A DNA stretch of 64,000 nt from Tetranychus cinnabarinus (Eukaryota > Arthropoda > Arachnida > Trombidiformes > Tetranychidae), in assembly GCA_022266195.1 (NCBI GenBank), contig WHVY01000001.1, positions 9,424,001 to 9,488,000 on the forward strand, read 5' to 3'. The translations under genes were made by a program, and so were the position numbers. The notes beneath the pieces were generated by a model. The model was not told the origin of the DNA and ran no database searches. It was given only the letters and a program-made list of their open reading frames with translations. Shown here in pieces: positions 11,525-22,561 of this stretch (position 1 is the stretch's first letter; the number at the start of each line of letters is the position of its first letter).

Positions 11525-11927
11525 TATTTGGTTCAATGGTGATTCGCAAATTTATTTTCAACAATTTGATATTTACCAGGCTTATCAACAAGCGACATAA
11601 TCATTCGCTAAATAGCATCATTAAACGAATAATTTGTAACGATTATTATTAAATACCACATCGATATTGATTATTTGTTCCTTATTATTTTTCGATATTG
11701 TTATTGCATATTGATGAATTTTGTTATTGTTTAAATTAATAAAAACAAAACCAGTTATTTTAAATTTTGATTATTCGTCTCTTGATGTCTCTTGTATTTT
11801 AGTGTTGTAACATGATGCTCATAATATATATAAAGTATATATCATATACTATCATACATAATTGGCAAAAATCAAATTACAACTAGTATAAGTTTATTGG
11901 TTTGCAATGTACACAGTAATCAGTCTT
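11525..11927. other. AT-rich convergent spacer
   Basis: The gap between the unknown gene and the convergent RPA2-like gene holds AATAAA-like polyadenylation signals (near 11740) and a TATA-rich stretch around 11826-11855. I see no gene. Confidence 0.5.
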
Positions 11928-12563
11928 TCACAGATCACAAGCCAAAAAATGTTTATCGTCAATTGTTGCGAATATTAAACCATTGGCAATTAGATCATTG
12001 ATAATATCCTTGAAAGCTACATCATCCAAATCATGGCATTTTCCTTGCAATTCATGAAACGAAACTCCAATTTCATCTTTGAATTCACTGATTGCTTTCA
12101 ACATCGTTTCATGTCGAGATTCTGGAGTAAATTTGTTTGCAAGAGATCGTTGTTTCATCTTAACGTCACGTTTGTTTTGTCCACAGGTTTTTAGCTTGAG
12201 CACTTCCAATTCAAGATTTGCATTTAATACCAACAATGTATGATTGATTAAAGCTTGATAATTTATCGCTTCAAGTTTAATCGCGTTGAAAGATAAAACA
12301 GAGTTTGACTTGCTGATTGTTCCATTCAATCTAACCAGGTAATTTGCCATTTCGCATTGCGAATCATCCTTCCATTTCACAACAGCAATTTCATCTGTAT
12401 CATCTTCGATGACAAACTCAAATTTTTTTACATCCTCTTTAAATGATTTTATTTTACCTACAATCACAAACATATAAAAATCAAATCGATGGATAATGAC
12501 ACTATCATTGGAATGAAGTTTCTTGATAATATTTATGTTGGTATGTAAAATTTTATCTGGCAT
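11928..12563 (-). CDS. RPA2-like subunit (RPA32) of single-strand binding complex
   Basis: The 211-residue single-exon frame starts at an ATG (MPDKILHTN). Residues about 25-135 form an OB-fold-like region (VIVGKIKSF, FVIEDDTDEIAVVKWKDD, YLVRLNGTI) matching the RPA32 core order. Residues about 145-211 match the RPA32 C-terminal winged helix, including G-V-S-F-H-E-L, a helix with IINDLIANGLIF and the characteristic ATIDDKHF near the end. The phosphorylated Ser-rich N terminus of cellular RPA32 (about 270 residues) is absent, so the protein is short. In cells RPA32 pairs with RPA14 and RPA70. Its co-occurrence with RPA1- and RPA3-like genes implies a complete element-encoded trimer (inference). 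It is divergent from the RPA3-like gene. Confidence 0.88.
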   Translation of the reverse strand: MPDKILHTNINIIKKLHSNDSVIIHRFDFYMFVIVGKIKSFKEDVKKFEFVIEDDTDEIAVVKWKDDSQCEMANYLVRLNGTISKSNSVLSFNAIKLEAINYQALINHTLLVLNANLELEVLKLKTCGQNKRDVKMKQRSLANKFTPESRHETMLKAISEFKDEIGVSFHELQGKCHDLDDVAFKDIINDLIANGLIFATIDDKHFLACDL

Positions 12564-12787
12564 AATTAACTATTAATTCAATTTATTTACTATAACTTGT
12601 TTTAATAATCACTATTGTAAAGGCAAAACAGCTGTTCGATAGCTTTATGCACAATAAATCGATAGTCAAATCGATGTATTGCTAATTGTTGTCCACGCTT
12701 GTGATCATATGTTATTTAGTTATGTGCTAATTTAACATGCTATTTGCTTAATTATTGTAATCATTGTGTTTGTGATTGTAATTGAAA
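12564..12787. promoter_or_regulatory. Divergent promoter region of RPA2-like and RPA3-like genes
   Basis: About 220 AT-rich bases separate the two start codons, so both promoters should lie here and the genes may be co-regulated. No specific element is recognised. Confidence 0.45.
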
Positions 12788-13264
12788 ATGTACATTCCTC
12801 GTGTGATCTCATCATTAATGCCAAAATTTATAAATGAAAGTGTTCTATTGTTAGCGCAATTAATTGAAATTGATCAAGCCAATGCAATTGGAAAGGTTCG
12901 CGATTGTTCAAAATCTATTATAGTTGTTTACAATTTCAAAGTCACTGAATCATGTGCGGGTAGCAATGAGTGGATAGAAATAATTGGTATCTCAAAAGGA
13001 AAAAGCCATCTACATGCAAGCCGGATACAAATATTACCGTCATCAGCTTTCATGGATTTCGATGAAGATATTTATGTAGAAACGATAGCATTAGCACAAA
13101 TGGATTTTTGTTATAATAATTTCATTGTAACCGACATTGAAGAGCATTGGGGTGCATCAGATCATGCTGCATTGTTAAATAATACGGGAGAAAGTAAACA
13201 AAATGACCAAGCTATGGAAAATATCTCCGATGATGAAGCAAATACTGTTGTCTTTTCTCTATAG
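12788..13264 (+). CDS. RPA3-like subunit (RPA14)
   Basis: The ATG at 12788 opens a 158-residue frame. Residues 3-115 resemble RPA14: PRV near the start, then LMPKFINESVLLLAQL (compare the family pattern ML-x-x-F-h-x-x-x-V-h-h-h-G-x-L), a central strand pair, WIEIIG followed by a basic SKGKSH turn, and an acidic DFDEDIY before a final helix. This is a single small OB fold, which in cells forms the trimer core with RPA32 and RPA70. An acidic tail of about 40 residues (DDEANTV) extends beyond the usual 120 residues. RPA14 is the least conserved subunit, so the call relies partly on the neighbouring RPA1- and RPA2-like genes; a structure comparison would settle it. Confidence 0.72.
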   Translation: MYIPRVISSLMPKFINESVLLLAQLIEIDQANAIGKVRDCSKSIIVVYNFKVTESCAGSNEWIEIIGISKGKSHLHASRIQILPSSAFMDFDEDIYVETIALAQMDFCYNNFIVTDIEEHWGASDHAALLNNTGESKQNDQAMENISDDEANTVVFSL

Positions 13265-13463
13265 TATCAAACGCTCAATGTCAATGTTAAAGTCATTGTT
13301 TAATTGCATTTACAACTGATTTAATTAAATATCATTTTTGAGAAATGTTTGAGTGTAATTAATGTTCACAATTCTTCATTTTACGAAATGTTCGTTTCAA
13401 GCAGATAACTCATTGAAATACTGAAATTATTCTTCATTTGCTTATCATCTCTAGCAGACTGCG

Positions 13464-13504
13464 CCCAACCCCAAAAGGGGCTGGGTTTATTTTGCGTAAG
13501 CTAA
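13464..13504 (+). repeat. Candidate Helitron 3' terminal hairpin and CTAA end
   Basis: CCCA-a-CCCC, loop AAAA, GGGG-c-TGGG forms a strong GC stem in very AT-rich DNA at 13464-13485, followed 15 bases later by CTAA at 13501-13504. Helitron right ends have such a hairpin before CTRR. The next base is A rather than the canonical T, so the exact end is uncertain. Confidence 0.55.
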
Positions 13505-16500
13505 AAATTTCCTTCTCTGGTCTAATTAACACACAATTTGCTCTGTTAATCAACAATAATTGAAGTTGCCATTTTAAAATTAATTATTTCATTCATCTTG
13601 AGTTGCAACAAAATTACGATTATTTTGTTAACTTGCAAGTTTAAGGTTTAAAAGCAAAGGCAAACCCAAAAAAATGTTTCTCAGCTGATCTTTTGATAAA
13701 ATGATCAATCAACTTATTGTTGCCATTTGTAAACTAAATCAACACCTTTACGGTTGTTGATCAAGTCTTGCCGGTTGATTAGATTAACTTTGACTGGTTC
13801 AAGTTAAAGGCCATTCAAATGAGACTTGATAACAGGTTGAATCAACGGAATAGCCAACAATTGAAACTGCTTAAGGACAAAAAGATGGATTGGTTAGATT
13901 TTTATATTTGATCATTTGATTGATAAGATGACTTGGTTAACAATCCTTAATTTATTACCAAAGCAGACCAGTTATTCATTGAACACAATGAAATCAGATA
14001 CAATCAGGAGTGGTTAACATGATTTACTTTTTTTGTTATATCAACTAATCAATTTGATAACAATTGAGATTGATTTTGATTTAGCCAAATTCAAATGGAT
14101 TGGTTAAAATGTAAAGAGTAAAGTTGAAGAGATAGGAATCAATGAGATTTTGATGATTTGTTCAAACAAAATGATTTATTTTTTAATTTTTAACAGATTT
14201 TTGGTAAAAAATTAAATTCAATTTGAGCGCTTTTTTACTTAGCGTTGGCCACTTAACGCTGATTGGTGCTTTTATGTAACCATGAAGACTGCTTTTCATG
14301 TCAAATGAAATGTCAAACAACTTGACGTCTCTAATAAACCAGTAAGTGGTCAAACATGTTAGCCAGAAGACAACATGACCATCATCGTAATCATCATCTT
14401 TGAAAGATGAAGATTAGTTTCACAGGAATTGAATCTCCTTGACTTACTTGTCATTTTGATTACCAATTTTTGCTCTAATAGATGTCCATACATATCAAGA
14501 CTGGTTGCTTGATGATCATCATGGTTTTTAGGTAAATAATGGTCATCATCTTTTCTCAATCACTTAAAATTAACATCATCATGGTCAACCTCTTCACCAT
14601 CATCATCATCGTCTTCAACAAAAAGGATTTAACCAACACATCAAAAGCTGAAATGGATATTGTTTTTTTGCTTTTCTGGTTTTTAGGTTTACAGAATGGT
14701 GATGATGCAAAGTCAAACGTTCAGATCATTTTTATCACCAACATTTTCACCACCATTTTTATCATTGCCTCCATGATCACCCAGAAGGAACACAGAAAAA
14801 ACAGAAACAAATATTGATTATCAAATAACTACTTGATCTTTACTGTTACCAGATGACTGCAACTGAGTTTGTAATGTTTCGTCCCTTCAATTACTCCGAT
14901 CATTACTTTTGATGGTAGAAACTATTAAATCAACATTTAGACGTAATTAACTTTCACTTGACCAATTGATGTTAATTTGGCCAAACATTTGCTTATTTCC
15001 CATATAAATGCTCAACGGTCAACCTACTGTTGCTATTTAATCTGCAAAATCAACATCTTGCCGTCCTTTTTCAATGTTATTTAATATTTAATAATCAAAG
15101 GACAATTGAATACGGAGTTGAAGACAAGAAAAGAAGGTAAAAAAGCAATTATAATTGCTCTCAACATTTGATTTGATACAACTAAATATCATGTTTCAAT
15201 TGAAAGATCAAATAAAATTTGACATTCACTGATGATTGAAGGTAACAAAATAGCCTGAAATGAGTTTGACAAAAGCAAATGAAAGCAAAAGCTGAAAGGA
15301 AAGTACAAAAGTCAATCCAAAATGCAGGCAAAAATGAAAGTGAAACTGAACCATACTGAATGATACTAAATAGAGAATCAAAGTTGGATATCAAGAATAA
15401 TCAAAACTCTGAGCTTCAGGGTAAATTGAAAGTAAATAGAAAGATAACAAAGGAAAAGATGGCGAAGATGAATGGTGAAGATGAGGGAAACAAAAATGAT
15501 AACTAATAACATGTAATATAATATTTTGTATCAATATCTTGAAACAAAGCAAGAAAATGATTTCTCCTGATGATGAGAACCATGTAATGGTCTATTCATC
15601 ATTTATCATCATTCCTATGGAGATTGGTGTTAATCTTGAATCTTTATCTGACTTTGTTGCTTCTTCACTTTCCATGTAAGACTTATCATTAGATGATACT
15701 TGAAGTAAAGGTAAAGTGAATTAACCTTCATTTTCATCCTCTTCTTTACCATCATTATCATCATGATCAGGGTGGAAATGAGCTGAAGAAACAGTAATAG
15801 CATGAGAAATGTTGAATACATTCTCATCCTTAGGGTATTAATTCACAGATATTAACCTTTATTGAGGTTTAATGAAAAATCGATAAAACCAATTGAAATG
15901 CTTTTCTCTTCACCTAATCAAGATAATTGTAGCTGAACTTGACTATAAAATTGATTATCAACTGTTCCAAGATTCATCTGTTTATTAAAAATTTTTCTGG
16001 TGATGAACCAGTTTACCCGAAACATTGTCAACAAGATCATTATAAGGCTCATCTTTAATATCAATACACATTAACATAATCACTGGCAACATTAACATTT
16101 TGTATCAACGTTTAACGATTCAGTTAAGGTTAACAATTAAATTGAATTAACAAGGAACGAAGATTAACGGAAATGGAATGAGAATTAAATTAAATTGAAA
16201 AAATCCATGAATTTGTGATCTTTTGATAAAACCATTTAATCTTTGGAAGCCAGTTGCTGTTATTGGAAACTAGTAATGAGACTTTATCCAATGATGAGTC
16301 TCATCATTAGCTGTTTCCTGGTTCATCATCATCATGTTGCCATCATTGATCATCCTCTCCTTCACCATGGTAAAAATTCCTAATCCATTGTCATGCCACC
16401 AGATGATGAGAAAAGATTACACCTTATTATTAGATTTCTTTTCACTCCCAGTAACCAAGGGATTCCTTTGCACTTTTTTTTCCTCTCTCCTTCAATTGCT

Positions 16501-17843
16501 CATCTTATTTTAAACTTTTCTCATCATTACCACTTAACACCTAATTACATTTAATTCTGACAATTTATTTCCTTACGTTTTCCATTTGGCATCATTTTCC
16601 TTCAACATTCCCTGCAAAGATCATCTTTATAATTGAACAATCTTAACACATCCAAGAGTCTTGAGCATAAGTACTCTGTTTACTGTTCACATGATACATT
16701 TCATGGCTATTGTCATGAGAAGGACATTTTCATCTTTTCATCATTTTCTTGTTATTTACTTTTTTCAGGCTTGACTTTTTTTTCTTATTCCCTGAGCCGG
16801 AGGCTGAGCAATTTCCTGTTGCTCTTCATATCATCATTTTCAGAATCATCTTTGGAATCATTTTAAGAATCATTTTCAAAATCATTATCTTCATCTTCAT
16901 GGTTTCGGATTCAACATTTCTAGTTATGAATGGATTGACTGGAAAGTGCAAAGTGACATTGTTAGTTTTGTTTTGCTGGATAAAAGGAAATCTTTGATTC
17001 AATGGAATCGGACATTTGATGGAAGAATAATAAGATTGATGATAAAGATTAAGAATATGGTTTGGTGAAGAGGAAGAAATCGGGATGAAAAAAGATAAGA
17101 CAGGGAAGATGGTGGATATGGTGAAGGAGGATAAAATGAAGAAGGAATGACCATTACTATTTTGATGGAAACAAACTCTGACCTCAAACTTTTTTTCCTT
17201 CCCAATATAATATTGACATCAATTGACCATTAAAACAAAACATCAAAGACAAGGTTTAAAGTATCAGCAAAAACAACTTTTCCCAATCAAACATTGGCTT
17301 GGGTTAATAAAAGCTTTCCAGATTTGGCTTTAGTTTTGTTTCCAGACATTAACATTGTTCAACATTGAACAGTTGATTGTTGCTACCAAAATGTCATTTC
17401 AGCTTTCAATTGTTTTGTTTTTAAATAAGCAATAATAAATGTGAACATTCAAATGTTATTCAAGTGAAAATCCTTTATTTAAACCAACTTAAGTCATCAA
17501 AATAATCTTGATTAGTTGCTTTATTGTCATAATAATAATGTAAAATAATGAGACGATTCGAGTTGAATCGGTCTAATAGTTAACATTGTATTACCAGTAA
17601 GAATCAATAAGATAGGCATTTCGCGAAACCATTTTATAAATTATCACAACCAGACAATTTCTGGTTCAAATAATAAAGCAACGTAACCTGGTTAAGCTCA
17701 TTGAATGTAAATGATTTTCAAGGCAACTTTTAACCCTTTTTTGTTTAGGATCAACTGAAGTCATTGTTATCAAAATTGTGATCAGAGGTTAAAATAAAAG
17801 CAAGTCAATCATGAGTAAAATTGGTAACCATTTTGATGAACCT
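13505..17843. other. Host intergenic DNA, no gene recognised
   Basis: The stretch is AT-rich with CAT/ATC-rich low-complexity runs (around 14360-14640, 15560-15780 and 16310-17100). Short open frames within it are compositional and show no domain. I see no RNA gene or transposon. Confidence 0.55.
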
Positions 17844-19023
17844 TTACAATTTGAGTAGACTTGGTAAAGCTAAGCCAAGGGTTAATGAGATCGTTAATAA
17901 TGATGATACAAAGCTCGGTGTGATAACAGCAAGATGAGCAAATGTAAAGCCAACATCATGTCTATCGATTCTTATTATAAACAAGTCAACCTGTGAAGGA
18001 TTCAAGTGTAAATTAGACGTTTCACTTTTTCATTGATTAACGTACCTCATTGATGAACTGGGATAACCGTGATCGAACCGGTAAAAAGGAAAGAGCATAA
18101 ACTTTGTCAAATATTTTGACAGACAATTTGTTCACTTGAACCAAATGGTAGGTCAACCAGAATAGGTACATTGACCCTCCGGTTAAACGGATGATATTTA
18201 CCAACAGGGAATCAGTTGATTGATCAAAAAGGTTGCTAAAAATGCACAAACAGTAACCGACAAAGTATAAATAAAAGGCTGTTATTGCTGTTGATAGATA
18301 AGTGTTGATCAGTCGAGAACAGTTGATTACTTCAATGTAAATTGAACGGACTGAACGGACAAGAGAATCAAAGCCGTAATCATTGATTGATTGAATGTAA
18401 ATTAATTCAAGTGACTGTAAATGCTCAAGACGATCCTCAATAATAATGAAAGCTGATTGAAGATGAACGGCTGTTTCTATCATAAATTGAAAAAACAAAA
18501 TCCAACCAGATTGGGAAATGAAAAGGGTTAGACAATACCAGAGTTGGGGTTGGTTTAACTTGAAAAATGAATATTTTTGCCTGTGATTGTTAATTTCAAT
18601 GGCAATTATAATCAGTTCATAAATGATTGCTGCGACAACACAAATGCGATTAATTAGATTCCATTTACGAAGATATTTTGAAACTGAAAAACCATTGCTT
18701 TTGTTTTTTATGGTTTGCAAGTGAACCCAAAATTTGGTGAAATTTGACTTGTTTAAGATTAAATGTAATAAAGTAAAGCCAAGGCTTAAAGCGTACAATT
18801 TATTCCAGATTTGTGCAAATTTGGCTAAATTTTTGGCACCAGAAAGGTTGGACTGTTGGACCAGATTATTGTACAATCCAAGTGAACCTTTAACAATATA
18901 ACCAGCTGAGACAAGTAAATGGACACATCGAGTTGACTTGTTTGACTGTAAAATTGACTGCATCAATATACTTGACGGTTCATCTGATGAATTTTCAGAT
19001 GCAACTTTGTTTTCAGTTAACAT
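17844..19023 (-). CDS. Gustatory receptor-like seven-transmembrane chemoreceptor
   Basis: Exon 1 is 18046-19023 (326 codons from an ATG, MLTENKVAS) and exon 2 is 17844-17990 (48 codons plus stop); the intron is phase 0 with GTACGT and TTCACAG ends. The 374-residue product has about seven hydrophobic segments, a long polar N terminus with no signal peptide, and the C-terminal exon typical of arthropod Gr proteins after the RLSQFINE segment, with IDRHDVGFTFAHL and a final membrane helix. Size and exon layout match the insect/mite Gr superfamily, ligand-gated cation channels of chemosensory neurons; mites have large expansions. The ligand cannot be told. Confidence 0.82.
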
Positions 19024-19864
19024 TGTTATCTAGTTGATTACAATTGATCAACTAAAACAAAGTCAGCTTGTTTGGCTCATGAAAGGAATGATAAACTCGA
19101 TAAATTGATTGGTTGATATTACATGAAACAGTTTGATAGAGAAGACTCATTTTTGTACCTTTAATGTCCCATTTTAATGATCAGCTAATTGTATTTTTTA
19201 TTTGCATAATTTAGAGTTGACCTTCTTTTGGTGAAAATATTAAAATTCATTAACAGATTTATAGCAACATTTTTTCATCCTGATTTTATTAATTTGACTC
19301 GTATTTTGACGTTGAACTTTCATGACTTGAAATTTTAATCGAAGTGGTTTTTTTTAAGTTAACATTCCTTTTTTATTTTGATATTTTTTGAGCACCTTTG
19401 GGCACTTAAACAATTTTGTCTACATTTGATATCATCAATTTATAATAGAAATATATTATTCATATTTATAAATATTTATAACAATTTGTTATCAACAAAT
19501 TAAAATTTCATATATTTTTTTGGGAGTTTCATGTATTATAACATATTGATAAGCAACACACAAAAGTAGAAAACAAAGTGAAGATAGAAAAATGGAAACA
19601 TCAAAAGGTGAACTTATTTGGTTAATCTAGTCAGTCTTGGGTATTAATGATGATTAACCGGTTAATCCGATGGACTTTGTAAGTTAAACAGGCGCAACGA
19701 AACAAAAACAGTTCATTAATTGTTCAGGTAATAACATGAAGCACAAAGAGGTGATATGAAGTCAAGGTAGGCTTCACATATTTTAAAAACAAGACACAAG
19801 ATCAAGTTTATGATTCACTATGTACAGGCTTTTGGTTTCCGTTTGTTTGCAAAGTGGACTCAAT
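19024..19864. other. Intergenic, no gene recognised
   Basis: AT-rich DNA between the receptor start and the 3' end of the Shisa-like gene. It probably includes the receptor promoter and the Shisa-like 3' untranslated region. A short plus-strand frame at 19810-19992 is an antisense shadow. Confidence 0.5.
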
Positions 19865-22561
19865 TCACTGCGACATCGTCCTCCAGAGCCTTTTTTGGCC
19901 TTCACAAGGGTGAATTATGTCCCTTCGATAAGAAGCACCCAACATGGAGAGAATCCTATTATTGTTGCTTGATCGTTCATTATGAGTATTAACATTATTA
20001 TTGGTAAAAGAGTTCACATTATGATTGTTGTTGGCTGTAATTAAGGGCTGTTGATGCTGCTGGGAAGTTTGATTGTTGACAGAGTTATTATTATTGACAT
20101 TATTATTATTACTATTATTATTATTGATGTTGTTATGATCACTGTAATAATTTGGTGTCATTTGATATGGTGGAGGTGGGTCAATAAATCCAATTGTCGG
20201 TGGATTAATATAAGATGATATGGTTGGTAAGTAAGAGTCAAGGCGAGTCCCATTTGCTGTAATCAACTGTGTTGGTGGTGAAATTAGATTGGCATAAGGT
20301 GAAGCTGAAGATGTCTCTGTTAAATCAAATAAATTGATTGACGTTGTAGTTGCTGATGGTTGAATTGGCACTGATGAATTTGTTAAAATGGTTGATCCAA
20401 CACAATTGGTTTCTGGGTTAACATCCCCATGACCGGCTGACATTCGATATGAATGAGTCTCTTCAATCTCTAATCCACCTAAATGTCGTTTGAAAAATTT
20501 TCGGCAACAAACAAATCCTAAAACAGTCAACATCACTGCCAATATAAAGGTCACTATGGTCACTGTGAACATGGTCGATGAACTGAGAGGACAATCGACA
20601 TTAAAATAACAATAGATGACAAAAGCAAAGGTGATTAGCATCGTAATAACCAATGAAGATTACACCAGGCAATGCAAAGAAAAGGGAAAAACAAAAAAGT
20701 AAAAGATTAAAGGTTATAAGACTGACTTGCGAATTGATTAATGGTTGATTGTTCACAATAATTATATACTGTAGAGTACCCAGTTAAAGCAACTTGTTTC
20801 CAGGCTACATCTAGTGAAAATGGCTCTCAAAAAATGGCACCGCTTGAGATTTAGGTAACGCAAGGATTCTTTAAATTGAAACAACAGTGTAAATTTTCAA
20901 AAAATCATAGATGTTGAGTGTAAAAATTGAACAATTTAAAGAATCCTTGCATTACCAGAATCTCAAGCGGTGCCATTTTTGAACCCTTTTTCACTAGATG
21001 TAGACTGGAAACAAATTGCTTTAACCGGATACTTTATATCAAAATAGCATTTGATAATCAGTTAAACTAATTCAGTTTCTGGTAAACATTTTCATTTGCC
21101 GCTTTTTAATGGCGTCTCGACTAAACCAAGGAGGGAAAGTGAGAGCCCTCTGATAGGGTTTATATCAACTTGCAATTGTAACCAATTTTTGAATAAATGA
21201 TTAAACTTAATGGTTGATTGCTTTTATTTAAAATGAAATAATTAAAAATTGAAAATAAAATAAACCAAAAATTAAATTTAAACTCAAGTCAAGTATGATA
21301 TTTGCGTGTATAATGTCACGGTGCTTCAAAAGCACTCGCTTAAATAAGAACACTTTGCTATCCACTTACAAGCCACTTGTCGTGACTCCATGGTTTATTG
21401 TTTATGGTCACTTTGACCTTTTTTCAATAGGCGAAAAAGTTCAATAATATTTATAAATTTCTAAAGAAATGACATTACACGCGGATCCGGTAATTGCAGT
21501 TAATCAACCAGATTGTTATTAGACTGTAACTTGATATTAATCTTGAGCCAATTTCAATTTTGTTTTTACATAATGTTTACAATACATTATCCATGTTTGT
21601 TCACTATCGTATAACATTATCATTTATGTATATTAGATCAAATAATAAATCAAATATCATTATTTTGTCAAACAAAAATTGTCATTCCTATTACATTATC
21701 AAATTGTTGAGTCAACCTTTAAAGGTAAAGAGTTGACAAAATGGTAAAAGATGGTAAAATAAACGCACAAAAAATATTTCAAAATAAATTGCTTTTCAAC
21801 AAATCAAACAACCAAACTAAAAATGTTAACATTAATTCAATTATTTGCAATAAAACATGAAAAAAGAAGAAGAAACGAATTGAATCACAAATTGAACATT
21901 GATCAACCAACTGGTCAAATTGCTACAGCTGAACATAAATTAACATTAATCAACTGAAACAGAGTCAAATCAGTAAATGCAAGTTAATAAGCTTCACAAA
22001 TACTTGCAAGATGAATTATTTAAGGTTAAAATAGAAAGCAAAAAGTAAAGCTTGAATGCAAAGATAATTGTGAACAAAAACAACCTAATTGCAACAATTA
22101 AACTCACCTAATATAAGACACATTTGATCCAAACAATTCATTTTCCTCCTTTGAACCACAACAATATTTATGAACAGTTGATCCACAGCAGTACATTTTC
22201 CTTCCCTGTGATTTTGGTGGACAATAGAAACCAGCACGCCATTGACCACTTTTATCAATATAACCGGGACAATATTGGATTCCAATGGCTAGCAATCAAA
22301 TTGATTAAAATGATTAGGAGAAACAAGTAAAAGGCGAACGCGATTGTTGGACAAAGTGAAAAATTCAGCTTTGCTTTTTCAGTTTTAAAAGCTTTTGCTT
22401 TTCACTCTTATTTGTCAACTAATTTAATTACAAAAATTGTAATTACAATTGATATGAGAAGGGAAATGAAAGGTAAAAATGAAAGGCTTACATGACAAAA
22501 GTAATTAAATGCCAATCAAAGATAATTACTTACTATTTGAGTCTCCATCAAATGGTGACAT
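19865..22561 (-). CDS. Shisa-like single-pass membrane protein
   Basis: Exons are 22534-22561 (ATG, nine codons plus one base), 22108-22288 and 19865-20582, phases 1 and 2, for 308 residues. Exon 2 encodes the Shisa cysteine domain: CPGYIDKSGQW, FYCPP, YCCGS, KYCCGS. Exon 3 gives one transmembrane segment (MFTVTIVTFILAVMLTVLG) followed by Cys-Cys and a cytoplasmic tail with a WW-binding PPPPY and a long Asn-rich tract. Shisa proteins act in the ER or at the surface to regulate receptor trafficking (Fz, FGFR, AMPA receptors in vertebrates). The modelled start lacks the usual signal peptide, so a further 5' exon may exist; the acceptor at exon 3 was chosen because it restores the frame exactly before SSTMF. 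Confidence 0.82.
20764..21043. mobile_element. Fold-back (MITE-like) element within Shisa-like intron 2
   Basis: Left arm 20771-20878 and right arm 20932-21040 are near-perfect inverted copies over about 105 bases (for example AAGCAA-TTGTTTCCAG and ATGGCACCGCTTGAGATT), with about 53 bases between. It encodes nothing. This is a non-autonomous terminal-inverted-repeat or fold-back element inserted in the intron. Confidence 0.85.

Larger units (their letters stand above)
1..13504. mobile_element. Large Helitron-type rolling-circle transposon, left end outside the window
   Basis: The segment carries a Rep/helicase gene with the HUH, two-tyrosine and SF1B helicase motifs typical of Helitrons, plus RPA1-, RPA2- and RPA3-like genes and three unknown or zinc-binding genes. 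Genes lie on both strands and are tightly packed, unlike the sparse host DNA to the right. A hairpin followed by CTAA at 13464-13504 is the candidate right end. I see no 5'-TC terminus, so the left boundary and total length (at least 13.5 kb) are unknown. Whether the two leftmost genes (46-790 and 1070-1777) belong to the element is inferred from gene density and style only. All large reading frames are intact, suggesting recent activity. Confidence 0.75.

Noticed and set aside
13450..13453. CTAG just before the hairpin as the Helitron end
   Set aside because: It lies on the wrong side of the hairpin; the terminal tetranucleotide should follow the stem.
14359..17205. Several short open frames in the host intergenic region
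   Set aside because: They arise from CAT/ATC and T-rich low-complexity DNA, often on both strands, and show no domain or splice structure.
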